Shown here: one piece after another, positions 1-8,027 of the stretch | How positions within the stretch are numbered: position 1 is the first letter of the stretch | Layout: each line of letters opens with the position of its first letter | Assembly: GCA_020073165.1 (NCBI GenBank) | Contig: JAIQFP010000002.1 | Coordinates: 62,001 to 126,000, forward strand | Direction of reading: 5' to 3' | From: Terriglobia bacterium | GTDB lineage: Bacteria; Acidobacteriota; Terriglobia; Terriglobales; Acidobacteriaceae | DNA length: 64,000 bases | The notes under the pieces: model-generated | The model's database searches: none | The model's input: the letters and a program-made list of their open reading frames with translations, nothing else | Told to the model about the DNA's origin: nothing | Position numbers and translations under genes: made by a program

Positions 1-2
1 CT

Positions 3-629
3 TATTTTCTTTTTGGCTTGACCCAGGAGCAGCTCAGCCGCACCCTGTTTCCGCTCGGTGGCCTGACCAAGCCCGAGGTCCGCGAACTCGCCCGTCGGCA
101 CGGGCTGGCCCTCGCCGAAAAGCCTGATTCACAGGAAATCTGTTTCGTCCCCGGCGGAGACTACAAACACTTCCTCGACGCTTACCTCGCCGAGCAGGGA
201 GAATCCCTGCCTGACACCGCGGGCGAACTGGTCACCAGCGATGGGCAGGTGATCGGGGAACACGCCGGCATTCACAACTTCACGGTGGGCCAGCGCAAGG
301 GCCTGGGTATCGCCACGGGCTCCCCGCTTTACGTCCTCCAGATCAAGGGAGACACACGCGAAGTTGTCGTCGGTAACCAGGATGAGCTTTACTCGCGCAC
401 GCTGCGTGCCCGCCGGGTGAACCTCATCGCGGTGGAAGAACTTCGCGAGCCCATGCGGGTAGCGGTCAAGATCCGCCATCGCCACGAGCCTGGTCCCGCC
501 ATCCTAGAAGCGTCAGGCGACGATGAGGTGCTGGTCACATTCGACCAGCCGCAGCGCGCCATAACTCCGGGTCAGGCCGCCGTCTTCTACGACGGAGACA
601 CCGTGGTCGGCGGTGGATGGATCACCTAG
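3..629 (+). CDS. mnmA: tRNA-specific 2-thiouridylase MnmA (C-terminal part, cut by window edge)
   Basis: MnmA thiolates U34 of tRNA-Lys, -Glu and -Gln using sulfur relayed from a cysteine desulfurase. Only the C-terminal ~208 residues are visible. The open frame runs back to base 3 and reads [11 protein letters not shown] before the TTG at 18, so the gene starts outside the window and that TTG is not a real start. Visible family features are the [11 protein letters not shown] segment with the second catalytic cysteine, the [14 protein letters not shown] motif, and the C-terminal beta-barrel domain ending VVGGGWI. A GC-rich hairpin follows the stop codon. The identification is firm; the ATPase N-terminal half cannot be examined here. 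Confidence 0.95.
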   Translation, partial: YFLFGLTQEQLSRTLFPLGGLTKPEVRELARRHGLALAEKPDSQEICFVPGGDYKHFLDAYLAEQGESLPDTAGELVTSDGQVIGEHAGIHNFTVGQRKGLGIATGSPLYVLQIKGDTREVVVGNQDELYSRTLRARRVNLIAVEELREPMRVAVKIRHRHEPGPAILEASGDDEVLVTFDQPQRAITPGQAAVFYDGDTVVGGGWIT

Positions 630-654
630 CGTTTCCCGGCAAAGCTTGAAATTG

Positions 655-680
655 GTCGGGCGACGGACGGGCCCGACTTT
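655..680 (+). terminator. Candidate terminator hairpin after mnmA
   Basis: A perfect 7-bp inverted repeat, GTCGGGC (655-661) and GCCCGAC (671-677), is separated by 9 nt and followed by only three T residues. It sits 26 bp after the mnmA stop. The stem is strong but the U tract is poor, so intrinsic termination is plausible, not certain. Confidence 0.4.
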
Positions 681-799
681 CCGCTGTGTTGTAAGTCGAT
701 GCCAGCTATAACGCGGGCTGCAAGGCGTCTCCCCTCCACATTTGTGCAAACAATTGCCACTTGCCACCTCCTGCCCCGCGCAAACCGATATTTCCCCCG

Positions 800-924
800 C
801 CCCGGGTTTGGTACCGGGGTTGCACGTAATCTCTGCGGAGTCACGAAAACCCGCTTCAGACAAGGGTTTTCGCGGCTATCCCTGGTTTCTGAAGCTACCG
901 GGCAGCCCACCAGGCTCGAACTGG
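800..924 (+). ncRNA. Candidate structured leader RNA with complementary hairpin loops (unknown family)
   Basis: This is the leader of the small secreted-protein gene at 944, within the 314-bp gap after mnmA. Hairpin A: CCCCGG (800-805) with CCGGGG (814-819). Hairpin B: a 9-bp perfect stem, CGAAAACCC (844-852) with GGGTTTTCG (864-872), and an 11-nt loop. Hairpin C: CCC-T-GGT (880-886) with ACCGGG (897-902) and a 10-nt loop. Loop B bases 853-860 (GCTTCAGA) are the exact reverse complement of loop C bases 888-895 (TCTGAAGC), giving a possible 8-bp kissing interaction or pseudoknot. A small stem, CCAG (910-913) with CTGG (921-924), precedes the Shine-Dalgarno GGAGGT at 931-936. I recognise no named riboswitch class; the pairing was found by eye, with no covariation evidence. 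Confidence 0.45.
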
Positions 925-943
925 CTGGCCGGAGGTGAATACC

Positions 944-1258
944 ATGAAGACCACAGTTCTTGTGTTGTGCTTTTTGTGCGCCACCGCGGCACTTGGACAA
1001 ACCGCTGCTGGTGGTTCCTCGCTGAGTGCCCAGCCCGTGGTGTATGCGTTTAGCAGTCATCCCCGACGTGCTTCCGAGCGCGCGATGGCACAGGAGCAGT
1101 CCCTGCTGCACAAGCCCGGCCTTGTCTATGCTCAGGGTGAGCGGCCGCTCTGGGAAGTAATGCCAGAGAAGCAGGAAATACCACTCGGTGATGTGGCCCG
1201 TGTGCTGAGGAAAGAGCATGCCACGGCGAAGAAGGCCAACCGAGTCGTGGAGAACTAG
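944..1258 (+). CDS. Small secreted protein of unknown function
   Basis: A 104-residue protein with a clear Sec signal peptide (MKTTVLVLCFLCATAALGQ; cleavage expected after AALG). The mature part, about 85 residues, is polar with several basic stretches, has no cysteine or transmembrane segment, and ends in a Lys/Arg-rich region. I recognise no domain. The ATG at 944 is preferred over an in-frame GTG at 935 because GGAGGT at 931-936 lies 7 nt before the ATG and overlaps the GTG. It is a single gene between mnmA and rpsT, preceded by a possible structured leader. Function unknown. Confidence 0.7.
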   Translation: MKTTVLVLCFLCATAALGQTAAGGSSLSAQPVVYAFSSHPRRASERAMAQEQSLLHKPGLVYAQGERPLWEVMPEKQEIPLGDVARVLRKEHATAKKANRVVEN

Positions 1259-1272
1259 ACTAAGACTTCAGC

Positions 1273-1310
1273 CGCCAGGCAAGAAAGTGTCCGAGTGCCA
1301 CTGGCGTTTC
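1273..1310 (+). terminator. Weak terminator-like hairpin after the small secreted-protein gene
   Basis: CGCCAG (1273-1278) pairs with CTGGCG (1301-1306), with additional pairing inside the loop, followed by TTTC. It lies 15 bp after the stop at 1258. The rest of the gap to 1457 shows nothing I can name. The short T run makes this a weak call. Confidence 0.3.
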
Positions 1311-1457
1311 TAACATCCTCTCGGTCCGCTTGCACCCACCCCACCCCGCCCGCAAACGCGTGATCGTCGACTCCACAATCGCGACGCGGCAGGCAGTCCC
1401 CGTCCTTGCACATCCGACGGCAGCTCTTACGGAAGGTTGAAGACCCTAGCCAGCTTG

Positions 1458-1724
1458 TTATTTCGTCAGCGCGTTCAGGCGGGCCGAGAGGCGGGACTTG
1501 TAGCGCGACGCGGTATTCTCGTGAATGACGCCCTTCTGGATGGCCTTGTCTAGCGCAGAAGCGGTTTGCCGGTACACTTGCTCGGCGGCGGGCTTGTCGC
1601 CCTTGGCTAGTGCCTCGCGCAGGTCGCGCAGGGCAGTGCGCAGGCGGGAGCGGTTGGCCCGGTTGCGGGCAGTGCGCTTTTCTGTCTGTCGGGCGCGTTT
1701 CAGCGCGGAAAAATGATTCGCCAT
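1458..1724 (-). CDS. rpsT: 30S ribosomal protein S20
   Basis: S20 is a helical protein that binds 16S rRNA in the small subunit. The 88 residues match the family length and layout: [17 protein letters not shown] at the N terminus, basic [16 protein letters not shown], then [15 protein letters not shown]. The ATG at 1724 is chosen because it begins the canonical MANH start; the frame stays open upstream to 1814 but those residues do not resemble S20. It is transcribed divergently from the AAA ATPase gene, and a good promoter lies at 1795-1824. Confidence 0.97.
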   Translation of the reverse strand: MANHFSALKRARQTEKRTARNRANRSRLRTALRDLREALAKGDKPAAEQVYRQTASALDKAIQKGVIHENTASRYKSRLSARLNALTK

Positions 1725-1794
1725 ATCTGCTTGATTACCTTCGTTTCTCTTGATTTCTTCAGAAAGTGATGTTCGGCTGGCTGCCGAATACGCT

Positions 1795-1824
1795 ATTTTA
1801 CGGGAGTAGCTCACAAGCGGTCAA
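1795..1824 (-). promoter_or_regulatory. Probable sigma-70-type promoter of rpsT
   Basis: Read on the minus strand, TTGACC (1819-1824) is followed after 18 bp by TAAAAT (1795-1800). These match -35 and -10 consensus and lie about 70 bp upstream of the rpsT ATG. The element sits just before the ATG at 1829 of the divergent ATPase gene, supporting that start over an upstream GTG at 1766. Confidence 0.55.
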
Positions 1825-1828
1825 ACCC

Positions 1829-3427
1829 ATGTCGGATCCACTCGAGCGCCTCAAAGTCCTGATCAATTCCTCCACTCCCATCGTGGTCATGGAGACGGTG
1901 GAAGAAATGCGCGCCGTCGGCCTGGTGCGCGCTGCTTGCAGCGAGCTCAACATGGCCGCTTTCGAATGGAGCATTGCCGACGGGTTGGTGCGTTCCGGCA
2001 GCAACACGCCGGTCGCGGGGGGGAAGGATCAGGACGAGCGGGCGAACGCTGTCCTATCCGCGCTGGGACCCGATGCCGGGGGCAAGACGCCGATCTATCA
2101 CAGCCGCGAACCGGTGCAGGCGCTGGCCAATATGGAGGCGATGACCCTGGAAGCGGTCTTCATCCTTAAGGACTTTCACCGCCACATGGATGATCCGGTG
2201 GTGGTGCGGCGGCTGCGCGATGTGGGCCAGAAGTTTTCCGCGAACCGTCGTACGGTCATTATCACCGCACCGACGATTACCATGCCGCCCGAACTGGCTA
2301 GCCTGGTCGAGTTTCTCGACCTGCCCTTGCCGGACTGGCAACGTCTTCGGCAAATCATCCAGGAAACGTACACGCGGCTGTCCAAGACCTACACCCTGCA
2401 TCTCAAACTGGACGGCGCGGGTGTGGACGCGATGGCCAATAACCTGCGCGGCCTGACTGAGGAGGAGGCCGACCGCGCGGTGTCGCAGGCCCTCGTCCAA
2501 CGCTACGCGCTCTGCCCGGAGACAGTGACTGACGTGCTTGAGGCCAAAAAGGATCTTTTGCGGCACTCCGGCATGCTGGAGTTCATTGATGCATCGGAGA
2601 ACCTGAAGAGCGTCGGTGGCCTCGACAACCTGAAACACTGGCTGGCGCAGCGGCAAGGGGCGTGGGATGATGCCGCCCGGGAGTTCGGCCTCGAACCGCC
2701 GCGTGGGGTGATCATCCTCGGCGTGCAGGGCTGTGGCAAGAGCATGTGTGCCCGCGCCGTCGCCGGCGAATGGAAGCTGCCGCTGGTTAAGTTCGATACA
2801 GCAGCGGTCTTCGACAAATACATCGGCGAGACCGAGAAACGCATTCAGAAGGTCTTTCAGGTGGCTGGAGGGCTGGCGCCGTGTGTGCTGTGGATCGATG
2901 AGTTGGAAAAGGTCTTCGCCGGGAGCGGCCCGGATTCGGCGTCGTCGGACGCCGGGACGGCATCGCGGCTGCTGGCAGCATTCCTCTCCTGGATGCAAGA
3001 TCGCAAGGCGCCGGTATTCGTAGCAGCCACCTGCAACAACGTTACGGCACTACCGCCGGAGCTAATTCGCAAGGGGAGGTTTGACGAACTCTTCTTCGTG
3101 GACTTGCCCAACCAGGCGGAGCGGAAACAGATCTTTGCTATCCAATTGGCGCGGCGGAAGCGAAATCCAGCCGAGTTCAGCCTGGACCAGGTGGCCGCGG
3201 CAGCCCAAGGATACTCGGGCGCGGAGATCGACGCAGCAGTGCAGACGGCGATGTATGCGTCTTACTCCGGCAAGCAGCCGCTGAGCACACAGACGCTGCT
3301 CGATGCCCTCAAGGCGACTGTGCCACTTTCCACCACGCGCGCCGAGGAAGTCCAGGCGCTGCGGGAGTGGGCGCAGCAAAGAGCCGTGCCGGCGTCGTCC
3401 GCGGCGGCTAAGGGAGAAGGGGCTTAG
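1829..3427 (+). CDS. AAA-family ATPase (Ycf46-like)
   Basis: A 532-residue single-ring AAA ATPase. The N-terminal ~240 residues resemble the domain preceding AAA in Ycf46-type proteins (SDPLERLKVLINSSTPIVV, with an FILKDFH segment). The AAA module has Walker A GVQGCGKS at about residues 298-305, Walker B LWIDELEK near 354, an arginine-finger region RKGRFDE near 415, and a C-terminal helical lid containing YSGAEID. Mechanistically this predicts ATP-driven remodelling of an unknown protein partner in the cytoplasm. The ATG at 1829 is preferred; an upstream in-frame GTG (1766) would overlap the rpsT promoter. Cyanobacterial Ycf46 has been linked to carbon metabolism, but no such role can be inferred here. 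Confidence 0.85.
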   Translation: MSDPLERLKVLINSSTPIVVMETVEEMRAVGLVRAACSELNMAAFEWSIADGLVRSGSNTPVAGGKDQDERANAVLSALGPDAGGKTPIYHSREPVQALANMEAMTLEAVFILKDFHRHMDDPVVVRRLRDVGQKFSANRRTVIITAPTITMPPELASLVEFLDLPLPDWQRLRQIIQETYTRLSKTYTLHLKLDGAGVDAMANNLRGLTEEEADRAVSQALVQRYALCPETVTDVLEAKKDLLRHSGMLEFIDASENLKSVGGLDNLKHWLAQRQGAWDDAAREFGLEPPRGVIILGVQGCGKSMCARAVAGEWKLPLVKFDTAAVFDKYIGETEKRIQKVFQVAGGLAPCVLWIDELEKVFAGSGPDSASSDAGTASRLLAAFLSWMQDRKAPVFVAATCNNVTALPPELIRKGRFDELFFVDLPNQAERKQIFAIQLARRKRNPAEFSLDQVAAAAQGYSGAEIDAAVQTAMYASYSGKQPLSTQTLLDALKATVPLSTTRAEEVQALREWAQQRAVPASSAAAKGEGA

Positions 3428-3468
3428 AACTTGCAAGGCCCGCTGTGAGGGCGGAACGGCGCTACAGA

Positions 3469-4197
3469 ATGCCTCCTTCTTATCAGGACGATCTCACCTA
3501 CATCCACGACGTCGCCTTCACGGATTTTATCCGCGCTGCCATTCCCGGTTTGCTGCGCATTCTGCACCACAAGCGCATCACCGGCGGCCTGGTAATCGAT
3601 CTCGGTTGCGGAAGCGGTATCTGGGCCCGCGAACTGACCCGTGCGGGATACGATGTGTTGGGCGTCGACATCTCCGATGCTATGCTCAAGCTGGCGCGCA
3701 AGCGAGCGCCCAAAGCCAGGTTCGTCCACTCATCGCTGTTTCAGATGAAGCTGCCACCTTGCGTAGCTGTAACCGCCATCGGCGAGTGCGTTAATTACCG
3801 TTTCGACCGCACGAACAACCGTAAGGAACTCAGCAGGTTTTTCCGGCGCCTCTACCGGGCTCTCGCACCCGGCGGTGTGTTTGTCTTCGATGTCGCCGAA
3901 CCGGGACGTGGTGGATCTGGAGGGCCCCTCAAGTCTTTCCAAGGCCGTGATTGGGCGCTCCTGCTTCAGGTCAAAGAGGATCGTAAACGGCGTGTGCTAA
4001 CGCGGCGGATGACCGTCTTCCGCAAGATCGGGAAGCTCTACCGGCGCAGTGAAGAAGTCCATCGGGTGCGGCTTTATCCACGATTTCAAATCATCCGGCA
4101 ATTGGAGAGCGCCGGGTTCAAGGTGCGCGTGCTCAGCAGCTATGGGCGACAATCCTTTTCCACCGGTCACATCGCCTTCGTAGCGCACAAAACGTAA
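3469..4197 (+). CDS. Class I SAM-dependent methyltransferase
   Basis: A 242-residue methyltransferase with motif I VIDLGCGSGIWARELTRAG (residues ~38-56), the acidic motif II residue in VLGVDISDAM, and a later ALAPGGVFVFDV segment typical of the fold. It should bind S-adenosylmethionine; the acceptor substrate cannot be deduced. The start is uncertain: the ATG at 3469 begins the conserved-looking part, while a GTG at 3445 would add 8 residues, and neither has a clear Shine-Dalgarno. It starts 41 bp after the AAA ATPase stop on the same strand and may be co-transcribed with it. Confidence 0.85.
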   Translation: MPPSYQDDLTYIHDVAFTDFIRAAIPGLLRILHHKRITGGLVIDLGCGSGIWARELTRAGYDVLGVDISDAMLKLARKRAPKARFVHSSLFQMKLPPCVAVTAIGECVNYRFDRTNNRKELSRFFRRLYRALAPGGVFVFDVAEPGRGGSGGPLKSFQGRDWALLLQVKEDRKRRVLTRRMTVFRKIGKLYRRSEEVHRVRLYPRFQIIRQLESAGFKVRVLSSYGRQSFSTGHIAFVAHKT

Positions 4198-4396
4198 GTC
4201 CTTCGTCCAAAGGCACTTTGGAGGGCATCGAGGTACCATTGACTCGTGTCCAACAGCGGCGGTACCCTTAGCTCAATGGTAGTTGCTTGCACCTCGGTGG
4301 CGAGCACCTCGGCTGGTTCCATCTCCAGACAGAAGAATGGTTTGTGCGCGAGGCGAGGGAGCGGTGTTCCCGCTCGCGGTGGGAAGCGACTCAGCC

Positions 4397-4418
4397 GGGC
4401 GGGCAGGAGTGCCCGTCC
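4397..4418. repeat. Short palindrome upstream of phoH
   Basis: GGGCGGGCA (4397-4405) pairs over nine positions, one a G-U, with TGCCCGTCC (4410-4418) around a GGAG tetraloop. The octamer CAGGAGTG spans the loop (4404-4411) and recurs at 4423-4430, where it supplies the Shine-Dalgarno of phoH. A second small hairpin, GAGCGG (4359-4364) with CCGCTC (4370-4375), lies just upstream. GC-rich palindromes of this style look like interspersed repeats of acidobacterial genomes to me, but that is an impression, not a search. Confidence 0.5.
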
Positions 4419-4431
4419 CACACAGGAGTGA

Positions 4432-5496
4432 ATGAAGAAGAGCATCGAAATCAGTCCCAACATTGAGACGCTTTTCGGTACGCGTGATGAGAACCTGCAC
4501 GTGCTGGAAGACGGTCTGAATATCACCATCGACCTGCGCTCCGACTCTATCGAACTGGAAGGCGCCACGCGCGACGTGGCCCGGGCGGAGCAGGTCTTCA
4601 CCGACTACGAGCACCTGCAGCGCGCCGGATTCACCTTCAACAATGGCGACCTCAACAGCATGCTGCGGGTGCTGATGGCCGACCCCAAAACCACCTTGCG
4701 TGGCTTGGCGGACGCTGGGCGCCAGCGTTCGTTCGGGCGGCGTACGGTGCAGCCCAAGAGCCTGAACCAGCGGCGCTACCTGGAAGCCATCGAGAAGCAC
4801 GACATGGTGTTTGGCATCGGACCGGCTGGAACCGGCAAGACCTATCTGGCTGTGGCCATGGCCATCTCCGCACTGCTCGCCAAGCGCGTCAACCGCATCA
4901 TCCTGGCACGCCCCGCGGTAGAAGCGGGCGAACGCCTGGGCTTTCTACCCGGCACTTTGCAGGAGAAGATTGATCCCTACCTCCGGCCTCTCTACGACGC
5001 GCTCTACGACATGCTCGATCCGGAAAAGGTGGACCGGTACTTGGAGAAGAACGTCATCGAGATCGCGCCCATCGCCTTCATGCGCGGGCGCACGCTCAAC
5101 GATTCCTTCGTGATTCTCGATGAGGCGCAGAACACCACCTCCGAGCAGATGAAGATGTTCGTCACCCGCCTGGGATTCAACTCCAAAGCGGTGATTACCG
5201 GGGACGTGACTCAGATTGACTTGCCCACTGCTCGGCGTAGCGGGTTGCTGGAGGCGGTGGACATCCTGAAGAACGTCGAGGGACTGACGTTCGTGTACTT
5301 TGACGAGGGCGACGTGGTACGCCATCACCTGGTGCAGCGCATCATCCGTGCCTACGATGAGCACAAGGCCAGGATCGCAGAAGAGCAGATATCGCTGCTG
5401 GAAGCCAAGAGTAGTGCGAACGGCAAGACCAATGGGGCGGAAGCTTCGCCGGAGAAGCCCGCTGGGCTGCCCGTGGAAGCAGAAACTAAAGAGTAG
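4432..5496 (+). CDS. phoH: PhoH-like ATPase
   Basis: PhoH proteins are cytoplasmic P-loop ATPases associated with RNA metabolism, usually found beside ybeY. This 354-residue protein has an N-terminal region resembling the KH-like part of the family (~1-110), then the PhoH ATPase domain with Walker [12 protein letters not shown] near residue 128, [11 protein letters not shown], the Walker B-like [11 protein letters not shown] and the motif [12 protein letters not shown]. The C-terminal ~40 residues are low-complexity and charged. The ATG at 4432 follows AGGAGTGA closely. It is the first gene of a phoH-ybeY-CorC-like run, the common bacterial arrangement. Confidence 0.95.
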   Translation: MKKSIEISPNIETLFGTRDENLHVLEDGLNITIDLRSDSIELEGATRDVARAEQVFTDYEHLQRAGFTFNNGDLNSMLRVLMADPKTTLRGLADAGRQRSFGRRTVQPKSLNQRRYLEAIEKHDMVFGIGPAGTGKTYLAVAMAISALLAKRVNRIILARPAVEAGERLGFLPGTLQEKIDPYLRPLYDALYDMLDPEKVDRYLEKNVIEIAPIAFMRGRTLNDSFVILDEAQNTTSEQMKMFVTRLGFNSKAVITGDVTQIDLPTARRSGLLEAVDILKNVEGLTFVYFDEGDVVRHHLVQRIIRAYDEHKARIAEEQISLLEAKSSANGKTNGAEASPEKPAGLPVEAETKE

Positions 5497-5529
5497 AGCA
5501 GGTGGAATTGCGCAGGAGGGTGCCGCCAT

Positions 5530-6111
5530 GTGGCCCTCCTGTTTGTTTTGCACGCGGAGAACGGTTTGGTCATCTTTCGAAAACGCGTGCCGGGGCTGAG
5601 CGAGGTGGCGCTGGCGAAATTTCTGCGCCGGGCCTGCCGCGCCGCCAGGTTGCGTGGCGCGGTCAACGTGGTGGTCACCGGCAGCCGCGAATTGCGCGCG
5701 CTGAACAACCGTTTTCGCGGCAGGGACAAACCCACCGATGTGCTATCGTTTCCTCCGGTGCTTGGGCTGTCACATGATTTTGCCGGCGACGTGGCCATTT
5801 CGGCCGAAATTGCGGCGCAGAATGCGCGCCGTCTGGGACACTCGCCGGCCGATGAAGTCAAGATTTTGGCCTTGCATGGTGTGCTTCACCTGGCGGGGCT
5901 CGACCACGAGCGCGACCAGGGCCAGATGGCGCGCAAGGAACAAGGCCTGCGGAAGACTTTGGGCTTGCCGGTCGGACTGATCGAGCGCAATGGACCGGCG
6001 GCAAGCAGAAAAGGAAAAACTTCGACCCCAGAGTGCGCGAAGGGCAGGCGGAGGACGCGGAGAAACAGTCGGCCCGCAAGATCCCCTCGCGCCGCCCGAG
6101 GATCACGATGA
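5530..6111 (+). CDS. ybeY: Endoribonuclease YbeY
   Basis: YbeY is a zinc-dependent RNase involved in 16S rRNA 3'-end maturation and ribosome quality control. The 193 residues contain RFRGRDKPTDVLSFP and the zinc motif HGVLHLAGLDHERD (H-x3-H-x5-H). The ~45-residue C-terminal tail is very basic (KGRRRTRRNSR) and longer than usual. The start is taken as GTG 5530, downstream of AGGAGGG; an ATG at 5528 is in another frame. The stop overlaps the next gene in an ATGA junction (6108-6111), indicating translational coupling. The extended basic tail could help bind RNA, which is inference. Confidence 0.93.
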   Translation: MALLFVLHAENGLVIFRKRVPGLSEVALAKFLRRACRAARLRGAVNVVVTGSRELRALNNRFRGRDKPTDVLSFPPVLGLSHDFAGDVAISAEIAAQNARRLGHSPADEVKILALHGVLHLAGLDHERDQGQMARKEQGLRKTLGLPVGLIERNGPAASRKGKTSTPECAKGRRRTRRNSRPARSPRAARGSR

Positions 6112-7373
6112 ACTACGCCATCGCGGCCGTCCTCCTGCTGCTGCTGGTGTTGCTGACCGTGGTGTCCTACGTCGACCGCCTGTATACCGAGATCGGCAAG
6201 TTCCTGTCGCGCGAGTTCCAGGACAACATCGATAACTTTGAGCAGAAGGTGGAGCCCAGGCTGGGCATGAGCCGGGCCCGCGCTTTGCTCTCGATGGCCG
6301 TGCTCACCCAGTTGACTACTGCGGCGATCGCCATGCTGGTGGGCTTCAGCGTATTCCGCGACCGGGCCTGGAGCGCGCATGAAATTTTCCAAGCCACCCT
6401 CAGCCTGGTTCTCATCATCATCGTCTGTAACCGGTTCTTGCCCTTTGTTTTCTTTTCCCGGACCAAGGGTCTGTGGCTCGCGCGCTGGACGCTGCTCTTG
6501 CGCGCTCTCATCTACCTGGTGCTGCCGGTCACGCTGGTGCTGGGCTTTCTGCAGTCAGTGACTTCGCTGACCAAGGAGCACTCCGACGAACCGCCCGAAA
6601 CCCAGGCGGAAGCGGTGGACGCGCTGATCGAGGCCGGCCAAGAAGAGGGCATCCTCGACGAAAGCAACCGCGACTTGATTCAGTCGGTGGTGGAGTTCAG
6701 CGAGAAAACCGTGCGCGAGGCCATGAAGCCCCGGCCGGAGATCGTCGCCGTGCCCACCAATACCACGGTCGAGCAGTTCATCGAACTGCTGCGCGGCAAG
6801 CCGTTTTCGCGGGTGCCGGTGTACGAGGGAACCATCCACAACATCAAGGGCATTGTGTACGCCCAGGACGTGTTGCAGGTCCCCGACAGCGAAGCCCACA
6901 CCCGCACCGTGGACACGCTCATGCGCAAGGATGTGTACTTCGTCCCCGAGAGCAAGCTGGGCAGCGATCTGCTGCGGGAAATGCAGAAGCACAACGTCCG
7001 TATGGCGATCGTGGTAGACGAGTACGGCGGCGTGGCCGGGCTGGTCACCATCGAGGACCTGGTGGAAGAGATCGTGGGCGAGATCCGCGACGAGCACGAG
7101 AAGGCCGAGGTCGTGCGCGAGAGTGACCGCAGCTATATCGTTCCCGGCAACATGGACGTCGACCGCCTGGACGAACTGTTCGGAGTGCGGCCCGAAGGCA
7201 AGGAATCAGCCACGATTGCCGGCTTGGTGAGCGAGCTTGCAGGTCGCATTCCCAAGAAGGGCGAGATCGTCGAGGAAGATGGACTGCGCTTCGAGGTGCT
7301 GGAATCGACTGAGCGCCGCGTGGAGCGGGTGCGAATTTCGGCCGTCCAGCCGCGGCAGATGAAGCTGATCTGA
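6108..7373 (+). CDS. CorC/HlyC-like CBS-domain membrane protein
   Basis: A 421-residue inner-membrane protein of the CNNM/CorC (hemolysin-C-like) superfamily, whose members are linked to Mg2+ or Co2+ handling. Hydrophobic segments are at residues ~2-20, 60-82, 92-112 and 124-147. Tandem CBS domains follow (~195-330, with VREAMKPRPEIVAVP and YGGVAGLVTIEDLVEEIVGE), then a CorC_HlyC domain (~345-415). The N-terminal membrane part is an unusual version of the DUF21 region. ATG 6108 overlaps the ybeY stop, so the two are probably co-translated. The transported ion is unknown. Confidence 0.88.
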   Translation: MNYAIAAVLLLLLVLLTVVSYVDRLYTEIGKFLSREFQDNIDNFEQKVEPRLGMSRARALLSMAVLTQLTTAAIAMLVGFSVFRDRAWSAHEIFQATLSLVLIIIVCNRFLPFVFFSRTKGLWLARWTLLLRALIYLVLPVTLVLGFLQSVTSLTKEHSDEPPETQAEAVDALIEAGQEEGILDESNRDLIQSVVEFSEKTVREAMKPRPEIVAVPTNTTVEQFIELLRGKPFSRVPVYEGTIHNIKGIVYAQDVLQVPDSEAHTRTVDTLMRKDVYFVPESKLGSDLLREMQKHNVRMAIVVDEYGGVAGLVTIEDLVEEIVGEIRDEHEKAEVVRESDRSYIVPGNMDVDRLDELFGVRPEGKESATIAGLVSELAGRIPKKGEIVEEDGLRFEVLESTERRVERVRISAVQPRQMKLI

Positions 7374-7380
7374 CAGCCGG

Positions 7381-7489
7381 CAGCCATCAGCCGTCAGGCA
7401 AACCTGCTTCGCACCAGGTACAGTGCCAATACAAGCCCACCGAGATGCCAGGAAGAATGCCAGACCTGATGGCTGGGGACTGACGGCTG
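7381..7489. repeat. Interleaved inverted repeats between convergent genes
   Basis: Two overlapping decamers on the left, CAGCCATCAG (7381-7390) and CAGCCGTCAG (7388-7397), each have a perfect reverse complement on the right: CTGATGGCTG (7466-7475) and CTGACGGCTG (7480-7489). Because the right-hand copies come in the same order as the left, both perfect helices together would form a pseudoknot; a nested stem is possible with one mismatch per arm. The element fills the 122-bp gap between the CorC-like gene and the convergent RsbW-like gene and may act in mRNA 3' ends. Confidence 0.6.
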
Positions 7490-7495
7490 ACTGCC

Positions 7496-7942
7496 TTACC
7501 GCTTGAGCATGTGGATCTCAGTGCCGTTCTTGAGGAACTTCACTTCGTCCATCAACTGGTTGATCAGGTAAATGCCCCGTCCGTGGTCGGAGAAGACCTG
7601 CTGGCCGTTGACCGGGCTGGGAAGGCCGGCGGGGTCGAACCCTTTTCCGGGGTCGCGCACCACAATCAGCATGCCGCGGACTTCGTCGCAGGCCACGTCG
7701 CACTCGATAATCTTGGATGGATCCGACCCGCAGCCGTGCACCACCGCGTTCGCCAGGGCTTCCGCCAGCGCCAGTTCGATGGCGTCTTCCTTGCCCAAGG
7801 CGCACTGCATCTGCCGCACGATCTGCATCACGCCCTGAACCAGCGGGTCTACTGCATTCTTGTCAGCAGTCAGCGTGACCCTGAGTTGCAAGATCAACTT
7901 GTCAGCCTCAAAGTTGCACGTCCGCATTTCATCGCTCGGCAT
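7496..7942 (-). CDS. RsbW-like anti-sigma factor / serine kinase (HATPase_c_2)
   Basis: A 148-residue protein consisting of a single GHKL ATPase domain of the SpoIIAB/RsbW type. The N box ELALAEALANAVVHGCG lies at ~56-72 and the G1 box VVRDPGKGFDP at ~95-105, followed by DHGRGIYLINQLMDEV. Such proteins phosphorylate an anti-sigma-antagonist on serine and hold a sigma factor in the partner-switching stress response. No antagonist (STAS) or sigma gene is beside it, so its partners are elsewhere. A GGCAGGG sequence precedes the ATG. Confidence 0.85.
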   Translation of the reverse strand: MPSDEMRTCNFEADKLILQLRVTLTADKNAVDPLVQGVMQIVRQMQCALGKEDAIELALAEALANAVVHGCGSDPSKIIECDVACDEVRGMLIVVRDPGKGFDPAGLPSPVNGQQVFSDHGRGIYLINQLMDEVKFLKNGTEIHMLKR

Positions 7943-8027
7943 CGTGAGTTTCCCTGCCCTATTAGATGCTGCCTTGGGGCTGGTGGATTTTACAGAGATT
8001 CCAGCCTCACGGCAATGGATACGCCTA

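Noticed and set aside
697-943. Cyclic-di-GMP-I (GEMM) or other named riboswitch upstream of the small secreted protein
   Set aside because: The conserved GEMM core and tetraloop receptor are missing; only secondary structure is claimed.
2054-2998. Long minus-strand open frame (314 aa) opposite the AAA ATPase
   Set aside because: It is antisense to a gene with clear Walker motifs; composition is rich in His/Arg/Gln as typical of reverse-strand shadows.
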